Source: Alistipes sp. (GTDB lineage Bacteria; Bacteroidota; Bacteroidia; Bacteroidales; Rikenellaceae). Taken from it: a stretch of 64,000 bases of DNA. Both the position numbers and the translations under genes were made by a program. Below the pieces are notes generated by a model. It was not told the origin of the DNA. It ran no database searches and worked only from the letters and a program-made list of their open reading frames with translations. The DNA is taken from contig JAFWYM010000002.1 in the NCBI GenBank assembly GCA_017517705.1, positions 47,337-111,336 on the forward strand, given 5' to 3'. Below are positions 63,977 through 64,000 of the stretch, one piece after another. Within the stretch, counting starts at the first letter, position 1; each line of letters starts with the position of its first letter.

Positions 63977-64000
63977 GTTCGAGTCCCCCTCAAGGCTCAG
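63977..64000. repeat. att-like direct repeat, copy 2 (window edge)
   Basis: An exact copy of the tRNA-Thr 3' end without the 5' part of the gene; the T-stem 5' strand is missing, so this is not a second functional tRNA. Confidence 0.7.

Noticed and set aside
63941-64000. Second tRNA gene at the window edge
   Set aside because: Only the 3' part matches; the T-stem 5' strand and the rest of the cloverleaf are missing.

Overview
The window looks like a chromosome segment of a gut-type Bacteroidales bacterium. A Rikenellaceae/Alistipes-like lineage is my best guess, but no rRNA is present to settle it. The evidence is BACON-domain lipoproteins, a fimbrillin-like protein, FISUMP and CotH lipoproteins, a sialidase lipoprotein, weak Shine-Dalgarno signals, and many TAnnTTTG -7 boxes, several with a TTTG-like -33 box 19-20 bases upstream. 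Coding DNA is moderately GC-rich, whereas several intergenic stretches are strikingly AT-rich.

Layout. 1-8.9 kb (minus): one operon of surface lipoproteins (BACON protein, BACON plus leucine-rich-repeat protein, FISUMP protein, a 46-residue acidic peptide, and a fimbrillin-like protein cut by the window edge) behind a consensus promoter. 9.1-19.2 kb: an SDR enzyme on plus, then a tight minus-strand run comprising a small secreted protein, a VTC-domain polyphosphate polymerase, DUF4956, DUF2490-like and TonB-C proteins, exonuclease VII (xseA, xseB), a methyltransferase, a RelA/SpoT homologue and a PAS-like protein; prfA lies upstream with its own terminator. 19.2-27.8 kb: an AT-rich leader followed by eight intact phage-type genes (two tail/baseplate-like, head protease, capsid, portal, connector, holin, lysozyme-like) with no terminase, tape measure, integrase or repressor. 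27.9-34.3 kb (plus): SDR, sialidase, apt, recG and a zinc-ribbon/coiled-coil membrane protein. 34.3-46.5 kb: twin hairpin repeats, a patatin/outer-membrane protein, pheS, TPR protein, EnvC-like protein, ybeY, mnmG, a perfect parS-like palindrome, ilvE and metG. 46.5-48.7 kb: a 2.2-kb non-coding stretch of minisatellite-like repeats with a possible structured RNA. 48.7-58.3 kb: fba, an MsbA-type ABC exporter, NrnA-like DHH protein, an AT-rich DnaA-box-like cluster (possible oriC), mrp, sppA and pulA. 58.4-64 kb: an outer-membrane protein, a membrane protein, CotH lipoprotein, a helical-repeat protein, cstA, and tRNA-Thr(CGU), whose 3' end is duplicated at the window edge.

Reading it together. 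Most of the window is housekeeping and cell-envelope or glycan-use functions. The features most worth following are (i) the intact but incomplete phage-derived block, which could be a domesticated particle or gene-transfer-agent-like locus or a remnant; (ii) origin-type signals, namely parS-like sites and two DnaA-box-like clusters around mnmG; (iii) the repeat-rich non-coding regions; and (iv) the tRNA-Thr 3' duplication, which looks like an attachment-site pair.
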